The notes beneath the pieces are model-generated. The model worked only from the letters and a program-made list of their open reading frames with translations, had not been told where the DNA came from and searched no databases. This document shows, in pieces, positions 36,153 through 45,433 of a DNA stretch of 64,000 nt. The DNA is from Shewanella sp. KT0246. Its GTDB lineage: Bacteria; Pseudomonadota; Gammaproteobacteria; Enterobacterales; Shewanellaceae. Position 1 is the first letter of the stretch. Every line of letters starts with the position of its first letter. The position numbers and the translations under genes are program-made. The DNA lies in assembly GCF_019654955.1 (NCBI RefSeq), contig NZ_BPEV01000013.1:1-64000 (forward strand), written 5' to 3'.

Positions 36153-37382
36153 ATGTTACAAAAAAATGAAAGTACGATATTTATTTTTAGCGGGTCTTCA
36201 GCGCTTGCTAGGTTATTGATCCATAGCTTATATTTGTTGATTTTCTTATTCTCTTTTTCCATCATTTCAGGTTGTAGAAGCACATCACAAGCAAAAAATA
36301 CCGCGAAAGCCAGTTCACTTTTTAGCGACAGTGACTTTACTGCTGTCGCCATTCCTGAAACAGATGCCATATTTGAGCTCCCCGAAGAAATGGTAAATGA
36401 CATAAGGAGACAGTATGCGCGATCTGCTGGGATCACTGGTGAGAAAATGCCTGTCAATAAATGGTTAGCAGAATATATCAATGCTCAAAACGGTGGCTTT
36501 GAGTATCGCGATCATTACACCAGAATGGCTAGCGTAACCGCACAGGAGCGTGCTGGAAATTGCATGTCGCTGGTGGTGTTGTCGACAGCTATCGCAGATG
36601 TGCTTGATGTACCTGTTAAATATCAAGATATTGATGTTGAGCCTATCTGGGATAGACGGGGTGGTTTTTATCTAGTGAATGGTCACGTGAACATGAAGCT
36701 CCTTCACCGTGACCAAGCGAATACGTTCAGTATGAGAGGTTCAGAGATATTAGTAGATTTTTTACCTGAAAGATCTGTTAGAGCTTATAGAGTAAAACAG
36801 ATAAACAAACAGACTTTAGCTGGAATGTATTTTAATAATGTCGCAGCAGAAGCACTGGTTAAAAATCAATACGATCTTGCTTATGCGTTGGCTAAAAGGG
36901 CTATTGAACTGGATCCCTATTATGTAAATAGCATTAATACGTTAGCCGTGATTTATCGTCATAAAGGCATGGATGAGTTAGCTGAAAAAGCTTATCGACA
37001 TGTACTTCAGTTAGAGTCTAAAAATATTACCACTTTATATAATTTAGCTATCATCCTAGGCGAGCAAGATAGATTAGAGGAGTGGCAACAAGTTCATAAA
37101 GTGCTGGAGCTCGCACGTATTAATAATCCATTTTATTATTTTGATATGGCTCAACAAGCCTACTTTGAAAAGCAATATCAAGAGGCATTAGTATGGTATA
37201 AGCGTGCTGTGGACAGAGCAGATTACCGTCATGAGTTTTATTTTGGATTATCACGTGCCTATTGGGCAACGGGTGATGAAAGACGAGCGAAGAAGAATAT
37301 GGAAAAAGCACTCGATCTAAGTATCGATCAAACGAATCAAAATCGATACAAAGGGAAGCTTCAAGCCATGATGCGGCATTAG
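36153..37382 (+). CDS. lipoprotein with transglutaminase-like core and TPR repeats
   Basis: The 409-residue protein has a lipoprotein signal ending SGC (Cys at about residue 41). Residues about 100-200 resemble a transglutaminase-like cysteine-peptidase core: the nucleophile would be in RAGNCMSLV and the histidine in VNGHVNMKL. Residues about 220-405 are tetratricopeptide repeats (ALAKRAIELDPYYVNSINTL and similar). The combination suggests an envelope protein that binds or trims other envelope proteins. The frame starts 33 bases earlier, but TGGAG seven bases before 36153 favours this ATG. It has no operon partner. Confidence 0.78.
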   Translation: MLQKNESTIFIFSGSSALARLLIHSLYLLIFLFSFSIISGCRSTSQAKNTAKASSLFSDSDFTAVAIPETDAIFELPEEMVNDIRRQYARSAGITGEKMPVNKWLAEYINAQNGGFEYRDHYTRMASVTAQERAGNCMSLVVLSTAIADVLDVPVKYQDIDVEPIWDRRGGFYLVNGHVNMKLLHRDQANTFSMRGSEILVDFLPERSVRAYRVKQINKQTLAGMYFNNVAAEALVKNQYDLAYALAKRAIELDPYYVNSINTLAVIYRHKGMDELAEKAYRHVLQLESKNITTLYNLAIILGEQDRLEEWQQVHKVLELARINNPFYYFDMAQQAYFEKQYQEALVWYKRAVDRADYRHEFYFGLSRAYWATGDERRAKKNMEKALDLSIDQTNQNRYKGKLQAMMRH

Positions 37383-37422
37383 TTCTAACACTTTTAGTCA
37401 TCATCCATTAGCTTCAACATAG

Positions 37423-37458
37423 AAAACCATTTTCAGATAGCGCTGAAAATGGTTTTTT
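37423..37458 (+). terminator. terminator after the TPR lipoprotein gene
   Basis: The 14-base arms AAAACCATTTTCAG and CTGAAAATGGTTTT enclose ATAGCG and are followed by Ts. Confidence 0.92.
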
Positions 37459-37702
37459 ATTTTCGTCTCAAAGCACGCCTGAAAGTATCTCGGTTAACCG
37501 AAATAAATGAATTTATTAGTTATTTTAAAATGTTAATTTTAAAGTTATTTATTAACAGTGATTTATACTCATAAATTAGATAAAACCATAGATTGAGTGA
37601 ATTATTGTATGGTACTGTTTGAATTATAAAGCTGTGCGTTATGCTTTACTGCCAACCTTTAAGTTTGGCATAAATAAACTGTTTGCTGGAGCTGTATAAA
37701 AT

Positions 37703-38755
37703 ATGTATTACCAAAATGATGACGTTAGAATTGATGAGATAAAAGAACTATTGCCTCCAATCGCTATTTTAGAGCGATTTCCGGCGTCAGAAACGGCATC
37801 AGCAACCGTGTTTAATGCTCGTGATGGTATTCACCGTATCTTAAATCGCCAAGATGATCGTTTGTTGGTTGTGATTGGTCCTTGCTCAATTCACGATCCT
37901 GTAGCTGCTTTAGATTATGGTAAGCGTTTAATAACCTTGCGTGAACAATACAAAGAGCAACTTGAAATTGTTATGCGTGTTTATTTTGAAAAGCCTCGCA
38001 CTACAGTGGGCTGGAAAGGCTTAATCAACGACCCATACATGGATAATAGCTTTAAGCTAAATGATGGTTTAAGAACGGCACGTAAGTTATTGGTTGATTT
38101 GAATGAATCAGGTATTCCAACTGCGGGTGAGTTTCTCGATATGATCACGCCTCAATATGTGGCTGATATGATGTGTTGGGGAGCAATTGGTGCTCGAACC
38201 ACTGAGTCACAAGTGCATCGAGAACTTGCGTCGGGTTTATCAAGCCCGGTTGGATTTAAAAACGGCACCGACGGTACAATCAAAGTCGCTATCGATGCAA
38301 TTGGTGCTGCCAGTGCCCCGCATCATTTCTTATCTGTGACCAAATTTGGTCATTCAGCGATTGTATCGACTAAAGGCAACTCTGATTGCCATATTATTTT
38401 ACGTGGTGGTAAGGCTCCTAACTACAGCGAAGGTGACGTGACTAAAATTGAGGCCCAGTTAGATAAAGCTAAGCTGCCAAAGAACATTATGATTGATTTC
38501 AGTCATGCTAATAGTAGTAAAGATTATAAAAAGCAGATGCTTGTTGCTGAAGATGTTGCAGGACAAATTAGTGCAGGTAACCAAAATATTTTTGGTGTGA
38601 TGGTTGAGAGTAACATTGAAGAAGGCCGTCAGGACCTTGTTGTCGGAAAAGAGCTTTGTTACGGACAAAGTATTACAGATGCGTGTATCGGCTGGAGCGA
38701 CACTGAAAAGTTGCTTGCTACATTGAGTGACAGCGTACTTAAAAGACGTGGCTAA
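37703..38755 (+). CDS. aroG: 3-deoxy-7-phosphoheptulonate (DAHP) synthase, AroG type
   Basis: The enzyme condenses phosphoenolpyruvate and erythrose 4-phosphate, the first step of aromatic amino acid synthesis. The 350-residue protein aligns along its whole length with E. coli AroG (MYYQNDDVRIDEIKELLPP at the N-terminus; VVIGPCSIHDP with the metal-binding Cys near residue 61; GARTTESQVHR; IMIDFSHANSSK). AroG is feedback-inhibited by phenylalanine; AroF and AroH types are less similar at the N-terminus. GGAG lies 10-12 bases before the ATG. I saw no clear TyrR box upstream. Confidence 0.93.
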   Translation: MYYQNDDVRIDEIKELLPPIAILERFPASETASATVFNARDGIHRILNRQDDRLLVVIGPCSIHDPVAALDYGKRLITLREQYKEQLEIVMRVYFEKPRTTVGWKGLINDPYMDNSFKLNDGLRTARKLLVDLNESGIPTAGEFLDMITPQYVADMMCWGAIGARTTESQVHRELASGLSSPVGFKNGTDGTIKVAIDAIGAASAPHHFLSVTKFGHSAIVSTKGNSDCHIILRGGKAPNYSEGDVTKIEAQLDKAKLPKNIMIDFSHANSSKDYKKQMLVAEDVAGQISAGNQNIFGVMVESNIEEGRQDLVVGKELCYGQSITDACIGWSDTEKLLATLSDSVLKRRG

Positions 38756-38797
38756 TCATTAATTCAATAGGCTATCTAATATTCGGATTCAGTTGCA

Positions 38798-38830
38798 AAA
38801 ATAAGGCGCTATTTAGCGCCTTATTTATTT
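38798..38830. terminator. bidirectional terminator between aroG and a small minus-strand gene
   Basis: The arms ATAAGGCGCTA (38801-38811) and TAGCGCCTTAT (38814-38824) form the stem, with A-run left and T-rich right. The right edge touches the stop codon of the convergent small gene. Confidence 0.9.
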
Positions 38831-38998
38831 GTTGGTATTGGCTAAATACTCATTGGCTTTAGCTAGGCTTCCAAATGCCGAAATTAGATTGTTCCTTCCT
38901 TTATCTTGAAGTTCAGGGTTACCTGATTCAATCATCATCCATACCCATGTTTGTATTAGTTGTAATGGTGGGTGCTGAACTTTTGCTGCGTCTAACAT
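38825..38998 (-). CDS. 57-residue small protein of unknown function
   Basis: The minus strand from ATG at 38998 to TAA at 38825-38827 encodes a complete 57-residue protein starting MLDAAKVQHPPLQLIQTW and ending AKANEYLANTNK. AAGGA lies about seven bases before the ATG, the codon use looks like the neighbours, and the stop abuts a terminator, all signs of a real gene. It contains a WVWMM cluster and is predicted helical. I do not recognise the family; it is short enough to be missed by length cut-offs. Confidence 0.72.
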   Translation of the reverse strand: MLDAAKVQHPPLQLIQTWVWMMIESGNPELQDKGRNNLISAFGSLAKANEYLANTNK

Positions 38999-39380
38999 GT
39001 TGCTTCCTTTGAACGGGGAAAATGTTAATGGCTAGTATAATCCGCCAAAAAGTATCCAATAAAGAGTATCAAATTCTCTTTGGTTGCTGAACTAGAAACA
39101 CGCGATTATTTGCTTATTTATTGAATTATTTTATTAAAACTAGCCTTTATAACTACTTAAATTGGCTAAAAGTAATTCTAAAGTATTATTTATTGCTCGG
39201 TTTGCTATTAAAATGCATTAAAAATGATGTGTGCATGACCAATGTTTATCGACGTTTATTGATTTTAAATAAATATTACCTCAGTGAAAAAGTGTTAACT
39301 TAATGTTGATGTGATGATTGTAAATAAGGCTTCTTGGCTATTTTGTTGAAGTGAATATAATTTTTAATTGGTGGAAATAA
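38999..39380. other. AT-rich intergenic region upstream of the ABC exporter
   Basis: This 382-base stretch contains the start regions of two divergent genes. A 60-codon frame at 39121-39303 has a TTG start and no ribosome binding site and is not accepted as a gene. I see no operator I can name. Confidence 0.6.
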
Positions 39381-41168
39381 ATGAGACCGTCGGCATATTT
39401 TGATGGACCAGTAGGTAAGCTGAACTGGAAAGTCGTGAGATTATTGTGGCCTTACCTATTCGAGTTCAAAGGTCGTATTGCATTGGCCATGTTATGCCTA
39501 ATTGTCGCCAAGCTTGCCAGCGTAGGTTTACCATTCATCTTAAAGGATTTAGTCGATAGCTTAGATGGGCAAAAGACGGCTGCGTTAGTTGGAGTTCCTG
39601 TTGCATTAGTTATCGCCTATGGCTCAGTCAGATTTCTAAATGTCATTATCGGAGAGATAAGGGATACGCTGTTTGGACGTGTTACTGAACGCGCAATAAG
39701 GCGATTAGGCTTGGCGGTTTTTGAGCATTTACATCGCTTGGATCTCGACTTTCATTTAGACCGCAGAACCGGTGGCTTATCAAGAGACATTGAACGTGGC
39801 ACCAGCGGCATCAGTTTTTTGATGCGTTTTATGGTGTTCAATATCGTACCAACCTTACTCGAAATCAGTTTAGTTATTATTATTTTCTTTTTTAATTATG
39901 GTATCGGCTTTGCTCTAATCACACTAGTTGCCGTAGTGGCCTATATTGGCTACTCAGTAGTGGCAACAGAGTGGCGAACAGGGTTTGTTCGTGATGCTGC
40001 TAATGCAGACTCTTTATCAAATACCCGTGCAGTAGATAGCTTACTAAACTATGAGACCGTTAAATATTTTAATAATGAACTTTATGAATCAGAGCGTTAT
40101 GACTCTGCGCTAGATCAATGGGAAGTGGCTAAACGCAAAAATCGTCTGTCTCTATTTGCTTTGAATGCAGGTCAAGCGCTGATTATCGCCATAGCGATGA
40201 CGTCAATGATGTGGCTGGCGGCCTACGAGGTTACTGAGGCTAATATGACTTTAGGTGACTTTGTATTGATTAATGCGTTTATGATGCAGTTATTTATCCC
40301 ACTTAACTTCCTCGGTTTTGTTTATCGCGAAATTCGTGGTGCTTTGGCTAATATTGAGCGCATGTTTGGTTTATTGGATAAAGTGCCAGCCATTCAAGAT
40401 ACGCCGCATGCATCGGATGTGGTGCCAACAAAAGGCGAGTTATCTTTTAATCATGTTTGCTTTAATTACGATGAAAGACCGATATTAAAAGATGTCAGTT
40501 TTACCATTCCAGCTAGGCAAAAAGTGGCTGTTGTGGGGGAAAGCGGTGCAGGTAAATCAACCTTAATTAAATTGCTGTTTCGATTTTATGATGTTGACAG
40601 TGGTACAGTGACAATTGATGGGCAAGATATTAAACAGCTAACTCAACAAGCATTAAGGAAATCTATTGCTATTGTGCCGCAAGATACTGTGCTTTTTAAC
40701 GACACCATTTATAACAATATTCTTTATGGCAGGCCTTCAGCAAGCGTTGATGAGCTCAAAGAAGCTGTTAAATTAGCTAACTTAACCGACTTTATTGAAT
40801 CTTTACCTAATCAATGGGAAACCAAAGTGGGTGAGCGCGGGTTAAAATTATCTGGTGGGGAGAAGCAAAGGGTATCCATTGCTCGAGCTATTTTAAAATC
40901 AGCACCCATTCTAGTATTTGATGAAGCGACGTCCTCATTGGACAGTAAATCGGAACAAGCCATTTTGACGGCATTGAAAGAAGCTGAAAAAGGACATACT
41001 AGTCTCGTGGTTGCCCACCGTTTATCGACCATTATTGATGCAGATAAAATTGTGGTTTTGAGCCAAGGGAAAATTGCGGAACAAGGCACGCATCAGGGCT
41101 TATTAGACCAAAATGGCGTGTATGCAAAACTGTGGCGAATCCAAAATGAGCAAACAATCACACTTTGA
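39381..41168 (+). CDS. Atm1-type ABC exporter
   Basis: The 595-residue half transporter has six membrane helices (residues about 25-320) and a C-terminal nucleotide-binding domain with Walker A GESGAGKST, signature LSGGEKQR, Walker B ILVFDEATSSLD and H-loop VVAHRLST. The family (mitochondrial Atm1, Novosphingobium Atm1) exports glutathione-linked compounds and helps iron-sulphur or metal homeostasis. The order MRPSAYFDGPVGKLNWKVVRLLWPY is typical of proteobacterial members. It appears monocistronic; substrate is not readable. Confidence 0.9.
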   Translation: MRPSAYFDGPVGKLNWKVVRLLWPYLFEFKGRIALAMLCLIVAKLASVGLPFILKDLVDSLDGQKTAALVGVPVALVIAYGSVRFLNVIIGEIRDTLFGRVTERAIRRLGLAVFEHLHRLDLDFHLDRRTGGLSRDIERGTSGISFLMRFMVFNIVPTLLEISLVIIIFFFNYGIGFALITLVAVVAYIGYSVVATEWRTGFVRDAANADSLSNTRAVDSLLNYETVKYFNNELYESERYDSALDQWEVAKRKNRLSLFALNAGQALIIAIAMTSMMWLAAYEVTEANMTLGDFVLINAFMMQLFIPLNFLGFVYREIRGALANIERMFGLLDKVPAIQDTPHASDVVPTKGELSFNHVCFNYDERPILKDVSFTIPARQKVAVVGESGAGKSTLIKLLFRFYDVDSGTVTIDGQDIKQLTQQALRKSIAIVPQDTVLFNDTIYNNILYGRPSASVDELKEAVKLANLTDFIESLPNQWETKVGERGLKLSGGEKQRVSIARAILKSAPILVFDEATSSLDSKSEQAILTALKEAEKGHTSLVVAHRLSTIIDADKIVVLSQGKIAEQGTHQGLLDQNGVYAKLWRIQNEQTITL

Positions 41169-41306
41169 AGTGCTGCTTGTAGATGTTTTCTCTCTTTGAT
41201 AGTGCAGTTTTTGTGTATAATTAACTTTAATTGCCTGGAAAGGATTGAGATCGTTTAGGTAAATAGGAAATTATCAGGTAATTAAGCCTAAATATGGAGG
41301 TCGTTA

Positions 41307-41555
41307 GTGCAAAACATTTCTTTAATAGCAGCCTTAGAGGGTACACAACATAAAGTGACCACAGATTGGTTTGCAATTATGGCTACGCTTGAGAAGCGAG
41401 AAATGAATCAAGATGAACTACAGTCTGTCTATGATGAATTATGCGCAGGTTTGATTGTAACTACCCGTGGGCTAACACTTGCAAAAATAAACGATAACGA
41501 AAGCGAAGACAGTTTATTGAAAGCAGACGATAGCGCGGCAGATATTTTGGTGTAA
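41307..41555 (+). CDS. small acidic protein of unknown function
   Basis: The 82-residue protein starts at GTG 41307 with GGAGG six bases upstream, a strong site. The N-terminal two thirds are helical; the C-terminus is acidic (ESEDSLLKADDSAAD). I do not recognise a family. A terminator follows about 70 bases later, and the ABC exporter gene ends 138 bases earlier. Confidence 0.65.
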   Translation: MQNISLIAALEGTQHKVTTDWFAIMATLEKREMNQDELQSVYDELCAGLIVTTRGLTLAKINDNESEDSLLKADDSAADILV

Positions 41556-41623
41556 CTTTCTTTGGATAAGCCGTCCCTGTAATGGAGATATCCAATGATT
41601 CTAATGTGACTCAAAAGGCACAT

Positions 41624-41652
41624 AAAAAAAGCAATCAGATGATTGCTTTTTT
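41624..41652. terminator. bidirectional terminator between two small genes
   Basis: The arms AAAAGCAATC and GATTGCTTTT enclose AGAT, with long A and T runs on either side. Confidence 0.9.
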
Positions 41653-41725
41653 GTTACCTAAAAATCGGATTGATATACGCTTACCGTATGTGTAAAGATA
41701 TTTTTTGAGAATATCTATCTTGTGT

Positions 41726-41926
41726 TTATCTATTTTTAGACCAGCTATTGCAGACCATTGTAATCATCGAAGTACTACTAACATCTTCAATCAATCGGGT
41801 GATTTTCCCTTGCTCAAAGCACACCTTTTCACCTTCAATCTCAGAAAGTTTTTCGCAGTTACTGCACGTTAGTGACATTGATTTATGACTCCCGCTGGAT
41901 GTCATAATCGAATTTTCAGTTTTCAA
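41726..41926 (-). CDS. small cysteine-containing protein of unknown function
   Basis: The 66-residue frame starts at TTG 41926 with AGGGG five bases upstream; internal ATGs at 41905 and about 41878 lack good sites. It has a CSNC pair near residue 21 and single cysteines near 36 and 59, so metal binding is possible. No family is recognised. It is downstream of the FMN glutamate-synthase-like gene in opposite convergence with the 41307 gene, with its own terminator. Confidence 0.5.
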   Translation of the reverse strand: MKTENSIMTSSGSHKSMSLTCSNCEKLSEIEGEKVCFEQGKITRLIEDVSSTSMITMVCNSWSKNR

Positions 41927-42087
41927 AGTAAGCCCCTAAATGTGCTCTGTGTCACAATTTTACACCTATTATAAAAATAGTCCAAAGTAATCGCTTGTCA
42001 ATATATTAGCAATTGGTCTAATAGTTTTTACTAATTTAACTATTTACTCTAAAATTATTCTTGCCTGTAAGCGGTTTATTTCGCTTA

Positions 42088-43569
42088 TTAATACTGTCGA
42101 TAAAATTTATCTAACGAGATAGAAATACCGCTTTCTGTAACAATTCTTGCGTGATGGCGAGTTAATTGTCTTGGTTCACTGACACCGCATGAGTGAGCAA
42201 TAATTTTTAAATCATGATGAAGTGAACGATTATAGTTGGCGACTCTTGCTGATTTATTACGCGGGTCTAATCCTTGTTGTAGATGTTTGTTATGGGTGGT
42301 AATACCTGTAGGGCAGGTGTCTTTATTGCATTGCAGTGCTTGGATACAGCCTAGCGCAAACATATTCCCGCGGGCTGATGCGATAAAATCAGCGCCTGTG
42401 GCTAATGCCCATGCGACTTGAGAAGGTAAAACCATCTTGCCGCTAGCAATAACTTTGATCCTTTGCTTTAAGGCTTTTTGTCTCAGTAGGTTAATGACAA
42501 TCGGTAAGCTTTCTTTAATTGGTAAGCCCACATGATCCATCAAGGCTTGTGGCGCAGCGCCAGTACCTCCCTCCGCACTGTCTAGAGTAAAAAAGTCAGG
42601 AGCATGTTCAACTCCCCGCTGATTAATCTCTTCACATAAATCAATTAACCATTGCTCGTCACCTAACACAGCTTTAATTCCAGTGGGTTTTCCTGTTACT
42701 GCTCGGACATGATTTATCATATCGAGGATATCTGCCACATTGTTAAACTCAGCATGGCCATTAGGACTAATAGAGTCTTGCCCAACTGGAATACCGCGGA
42801 TCGCAGCAATCTCTTTTGTTACTTTAACCCCAGGTAAAATACCTCCCTTACCGGGTTTAGCGCCTTGGCTGAGCTTTATTTCAAACATCTTCACATTGTC
42901 ATGAGCCGCAACTGCTTTTAACTTTTCATCGTCTAACTTGCCATTTTTATCTCGAACACCATATTTAGCAGTACCTATTTGAAACACTAAATCACAATTG
43001 CCCTTTAAGTGATGCTCACTTAATCCACCTTCACCAGTGTTTAGCCAGCAACCCGCTTGTGCAGCACCGTGCGACAAGGCGGTGACAGCAGGGCGAGATA
43101 AAGCCCCAAAGCTCATGGCTGAAATATGGCAAACAGTTGATGTTTGATATGGAGTTTCGCACTCTGCACCGATAGTGACTGTTTTGTCGCTATGTTGATC
43201 TGAATCGTATTTGGGAAAGGCTGCATTTAAAAACATCACTGTGCCAGTTTTATCGTGCGCTTGAGTTGAGCCGAAAGAAATGGTGCGATCGATATTTTTA
43301 GCTGCGCGATATATCCAGCTACGTTCAGCGCGATTAAAGGGCAGCTCTTCTCTGTCTTGAGCAAAGAAGTATTGTCTAAAAAATTCGCCTTGCTTTTCGA
43401 ACAGGTATCGAAAACGGCCAATCACAGGGTAGTTATGACGAATTGCTTGTTTAGTTTGAAGTTTATCGGCGATATACATATAAATAATTGCAATAACACC
43501 AAACGCAATACAGGCTAAGAATAATCCTGTAAAAATTTCTAAACCGACAATAAACCAATGTGGTTGCAT
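42088..43569 (-). CDS. FMN-binding glutamate-synthase-domain protein
   Basis: The 493-residue protein has an N-terminal membrane helix (about residues 5-28) followed by the FMN-binding alpha/beta barrel of glutamate synthase (GltB central domain). Visible blocks include MSFGALSRPAVTALSHGA near residue 150, GEGGLSEHH, the FMN/substrate segment GAKPGKGGILPG near 240, and the cysteine cluster CNKDTCPTGI near 415 that in true GltS holds a 3Fe-4S centre. It lacks the glutaminase domain, so it is not a complete glutamate synthase; related proteins (YerD type) have no settled reaction. AAGGAAC precedes the ATG. Confidence 0.87.
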   Translation of the reverse strand: MQPHWFIVGLEIFTGLFLACIAFGVIAIIYMYIADKLQTKQAIRHNYPVIGRFRYLFEKQGEFFRQYFFAQDREELPFNRAERSWIYRAAKNIDRTISFGSTQAHDKTGTVMFLNAAFPKYDSDQHSDKTVTIGAECETPYQTSTVCHISAMSFGALSRPAVTALSHGAAQAGCWLNTGEGGLSEHHLKGNCDLVFQIGTAKYGVRDKNGKLDDEKLKAVAAHDNVKMFEIKLSQGAKPGKGGILPGVKVTKEIAAIRGIPVGQDSISPNGHAEFNNVADILDMINHVRAVTGKPTGIKAVLGDEQWLIDLCEEINQRGVEHAPDFFTLDSAEGGTGAAPQALMDHVGLPIKESLPIVINLLRQKALKQRIKVIASGKMVLPSQVAWALATGADFIASARGNMFALGCIQALQCNKDTCPTGITTHNKHLQQGLDPRNKSARVANYNRSLHHDLKIIAHSCGVSEPRQLTRHHARIVTESGISISLDKFYRQY

Positions 43570-43834
43570 TTTTGTTCCTTAAAAATGTTCCTTGGGCCTT
43601 TATCGCAACCCGTATTTATTAGTGATTGATAGTAGCTAAATTGTTTACTTCTTGACTATCATTATTATGGATGAACCCATGCGCTTGTTCTAGGTCATTT
43701 AAGGCATGTGTTATGTGTGCAAATATATTCGACCTAAACTTTATGCTTTAAATTTAGGGTTTAACTTTAGGTCTGAAGATTATGGTCGATAACTAAGTTA
43801 TCCTCAATTGTACATACTTTAACCGGAGCTGATG

Positions 43835-44419
43835 ATGGAGTTATATAACCCAACGCAATTAAATGCCAAAGCAAATAATCGTCAACAATTAACTGATGAT
43901 ACCTCTGCTGATAAAAGTGCTTCATCCCAGCAAACTGATAAAGTTTCAATTAGCCAAGTGAGCAGAGAGCTTAAAAATAGCAGTATTTTGGCGGCACAAG
44001 AACAAGTCAGTATCGCAGCAGGCGATCAATCTATGGCGTTATTATATCGTGCAGCCATAGATGCAATTAATGTTGAACTTGCGCCTTCAATGGGTGAAAA
44101 CGCCATACAGAAAGCAGCTGAGAGTGATGTGGATTATTCGCCAGAAGCAACGGCAGAGCGTATAGTCAGTTTTGCGACTAACTTTTTTTCAGTGCATCAG
44201 CAACAAAATAGCCAAATGGAATTTACTGAGCAATTAGATAGCTTTATGGAGAAGATTTCAGGTGCGATAGATCAAGGCTTTAAAGAAGCAAGCGAGATAC
44301 TATCGGGGTTAAAGGTGCTTGAAGGAGACATTGCTGCAGGAGTTGAGCAAACTTATAGCTTGATACAAGCTGGGCTTGAAGCCTTTAAAGAAAATACAAC
44401 TCCGCCGCAAGCAGACTGA
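43835..44419 (+). CDS. DUF5610 family protein
   Basis: The 194-residue protein shows the DUF5610 core (SPEATAERIVSFATNFFSV near residues 107-125) and a helical C-terminus. The N-terminal 40 residues are polar and Gln/Ser-rich. Its function is unknown. Two adjacent ATGs exist; GGAG lies six bases before the second (43835), which is chosen. It precedes the ferredoxin-NADP reductase gene by 40 bases. Confidence 0.78.
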   Translation: MELYNPTQLNAKANNRQQLTDDTSADKSASSQQTDKVSISQVSRELKNSSILAAQEQVSIAAGDQSMALLYRAAIDAINVELAPSMGENAIQKAAESDVDYSPEATAERIVSFATNFFSVHQQQNSQMEFTEQLDSFMEKISGAIDQGFKEASEILSGLKVLEGDIAAGVEQTYSLIQAGLEAFKENTTPPQAD

Positions 44420-44459
44420 GCACAGTGAATTTATGCATCTAAGATTGAAGGAATAGCTT

Positions 44460-45209
44460 ATGTGGACAACGGGTACCGTCATTGAACGTATTGAATGGAA
44501 TGAGAAGTTATTCTCGCTGCGCATCAAAGCCGATGTTGAACCATTTATTGCTGGACAGTTTATTAAATTAAGCCAGATCCGAGATGAAAAGCGTATTGCG
44601 CGCGCCTACTCTGTTGTTAATCCACCGGGTAAAGATTATGTCGAAGTGCTAGCTGTGGCTGTGGAAGACGGTCAGTTATCGCCTGATCTGCAAGCGCTTA
44701 ACATTGGCGATAGCATTGAAGTAAGTACAAAAGCTGCAGGCTTTATGACACTAGATGAAATCCCTACTGGGGCGCTACAAGGCCCGCATTTATGGTTTCT
44801 AGCGACAGGAACTGCTGTTGGTCCTTTTATCTCAATGATGGAAACTGAAGAGCCATGGCAGCGATTTGATAAAGTAGTGTTGGTATATGGAGTTAGGTTG
44901 ATTGAAGATTTGGCATATTTACCAGAATTAACCGCGCTACAAGAAAAGTTTCCCACCCAATTTGTGTTTATTCCTTCAGTGACCCGTGAAAGTTATGACG
45001 GTGGCCTTTCATGCCGTATTCCTGATGGATTGCAAAGTGGTATTCTTGAGCAAACAGCAGGCGTTGCCTTAAATCCAGAAAACTCACAAGTTATGATTTG
45101 TGGTAATCCCGGTATGATTACTGATGCGCAAACGGCATTAAATGAGAAGGGGTTAGTTAAAAATTTACGTCGTGCACCAGGTCAAATTACCGTAGAGAAA
45201 TATTGGTAG
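44460..45209 (+). CDS. fpr: ferredoxin--NADP+ reductase
   Basis: The 249-residue flavoenzyme moves electrons between NADPH and ferredoxin or flavodoxin. The FAD-binding motif RAYSVVNPP lies near residue 50, the NADP-binding GTAVGPF near 121 and MICGNPGMI near 220. It has the short bacterial Fpr form with a C-terminal aromatic residue (KYW). AAGGAATAGCTT precedes the ATG. A terminator follows. Confidence 0.93.
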   Translation: MWTTGTVIERIEWNEKLFSLRIKADVEPFIAGQFIKLSQIRDEKRIARAYSVVNPPGKDYVEVLAVAVEDGQLSPDLQALNIGDSIEVSTKAAGFMTLDEIPTGALQGPHLWFLATGTAVGPFISMMETEEPWQRFDKVVLVYGVRLIEDLAYLPELTALQEKFPTQFVFIPSVTRESYDGGLSCRIPDGLQSGILEQTAGVALNPENSQVMICGNPGMITDAQTALNEKGLVKNLRRAPGQITVEKYW

Positions 45210-45216
45210 CCATCTT

Positions 45217-45253
45217 TAAAAAGCTGTACGGAATAGAAACTGTACAGCTTTTA
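45217..45253 (+). terminator. terminator of fpr
   Basis: The arms AAAAGCTGTAC and GTACAGCTTTT enclose GGAATAGAAACT, starting about 10 bases after the fpr stop. Confidence 0.85.
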
Positions 45254-45349
45254 ACATCATAATCACCGTAAACCTTTCTAAATAACCTAGGTTGTAGACA
45301 TAAACAACACTTGCTCCTTAAGCAGTGATCTATTATCCTTTCCGCAATT

Positions 45350-45368
45350 GATAATTATTATCATTTCC
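45350..45368. promoter_or_regulatory. Fur box upstream of the iron ABC transporter
   Basis: GATAATTATTATCATTTCC matches 15 of 19 positions of the classical Fur consensus. It lies about 66 bases before the start of the binding-protein gene, so the operon should be repressed when iron is sufficient. Confidence 0.85.
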
Positions 45369-45433
45369 ATAAGCAATTACTTAACCAATCTGTTCAATAT
45401 TATTAAGTAATGCCAAGCCAAGGAGAATTTGGA

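Noticed and set aside
37650..37670. Inverted repeat TGCCAA...TTGGCA before aroG, considered as an operator or attenuator
   Set aside because: Arms are only six bases and no matching leader peptide or known consensus was found.
39121..39303. 60-codon frame upstream of the ABC exporter
   Set aside because: TTG start, no ribosome binding site, AT-rich intergenic composition; probably chance.
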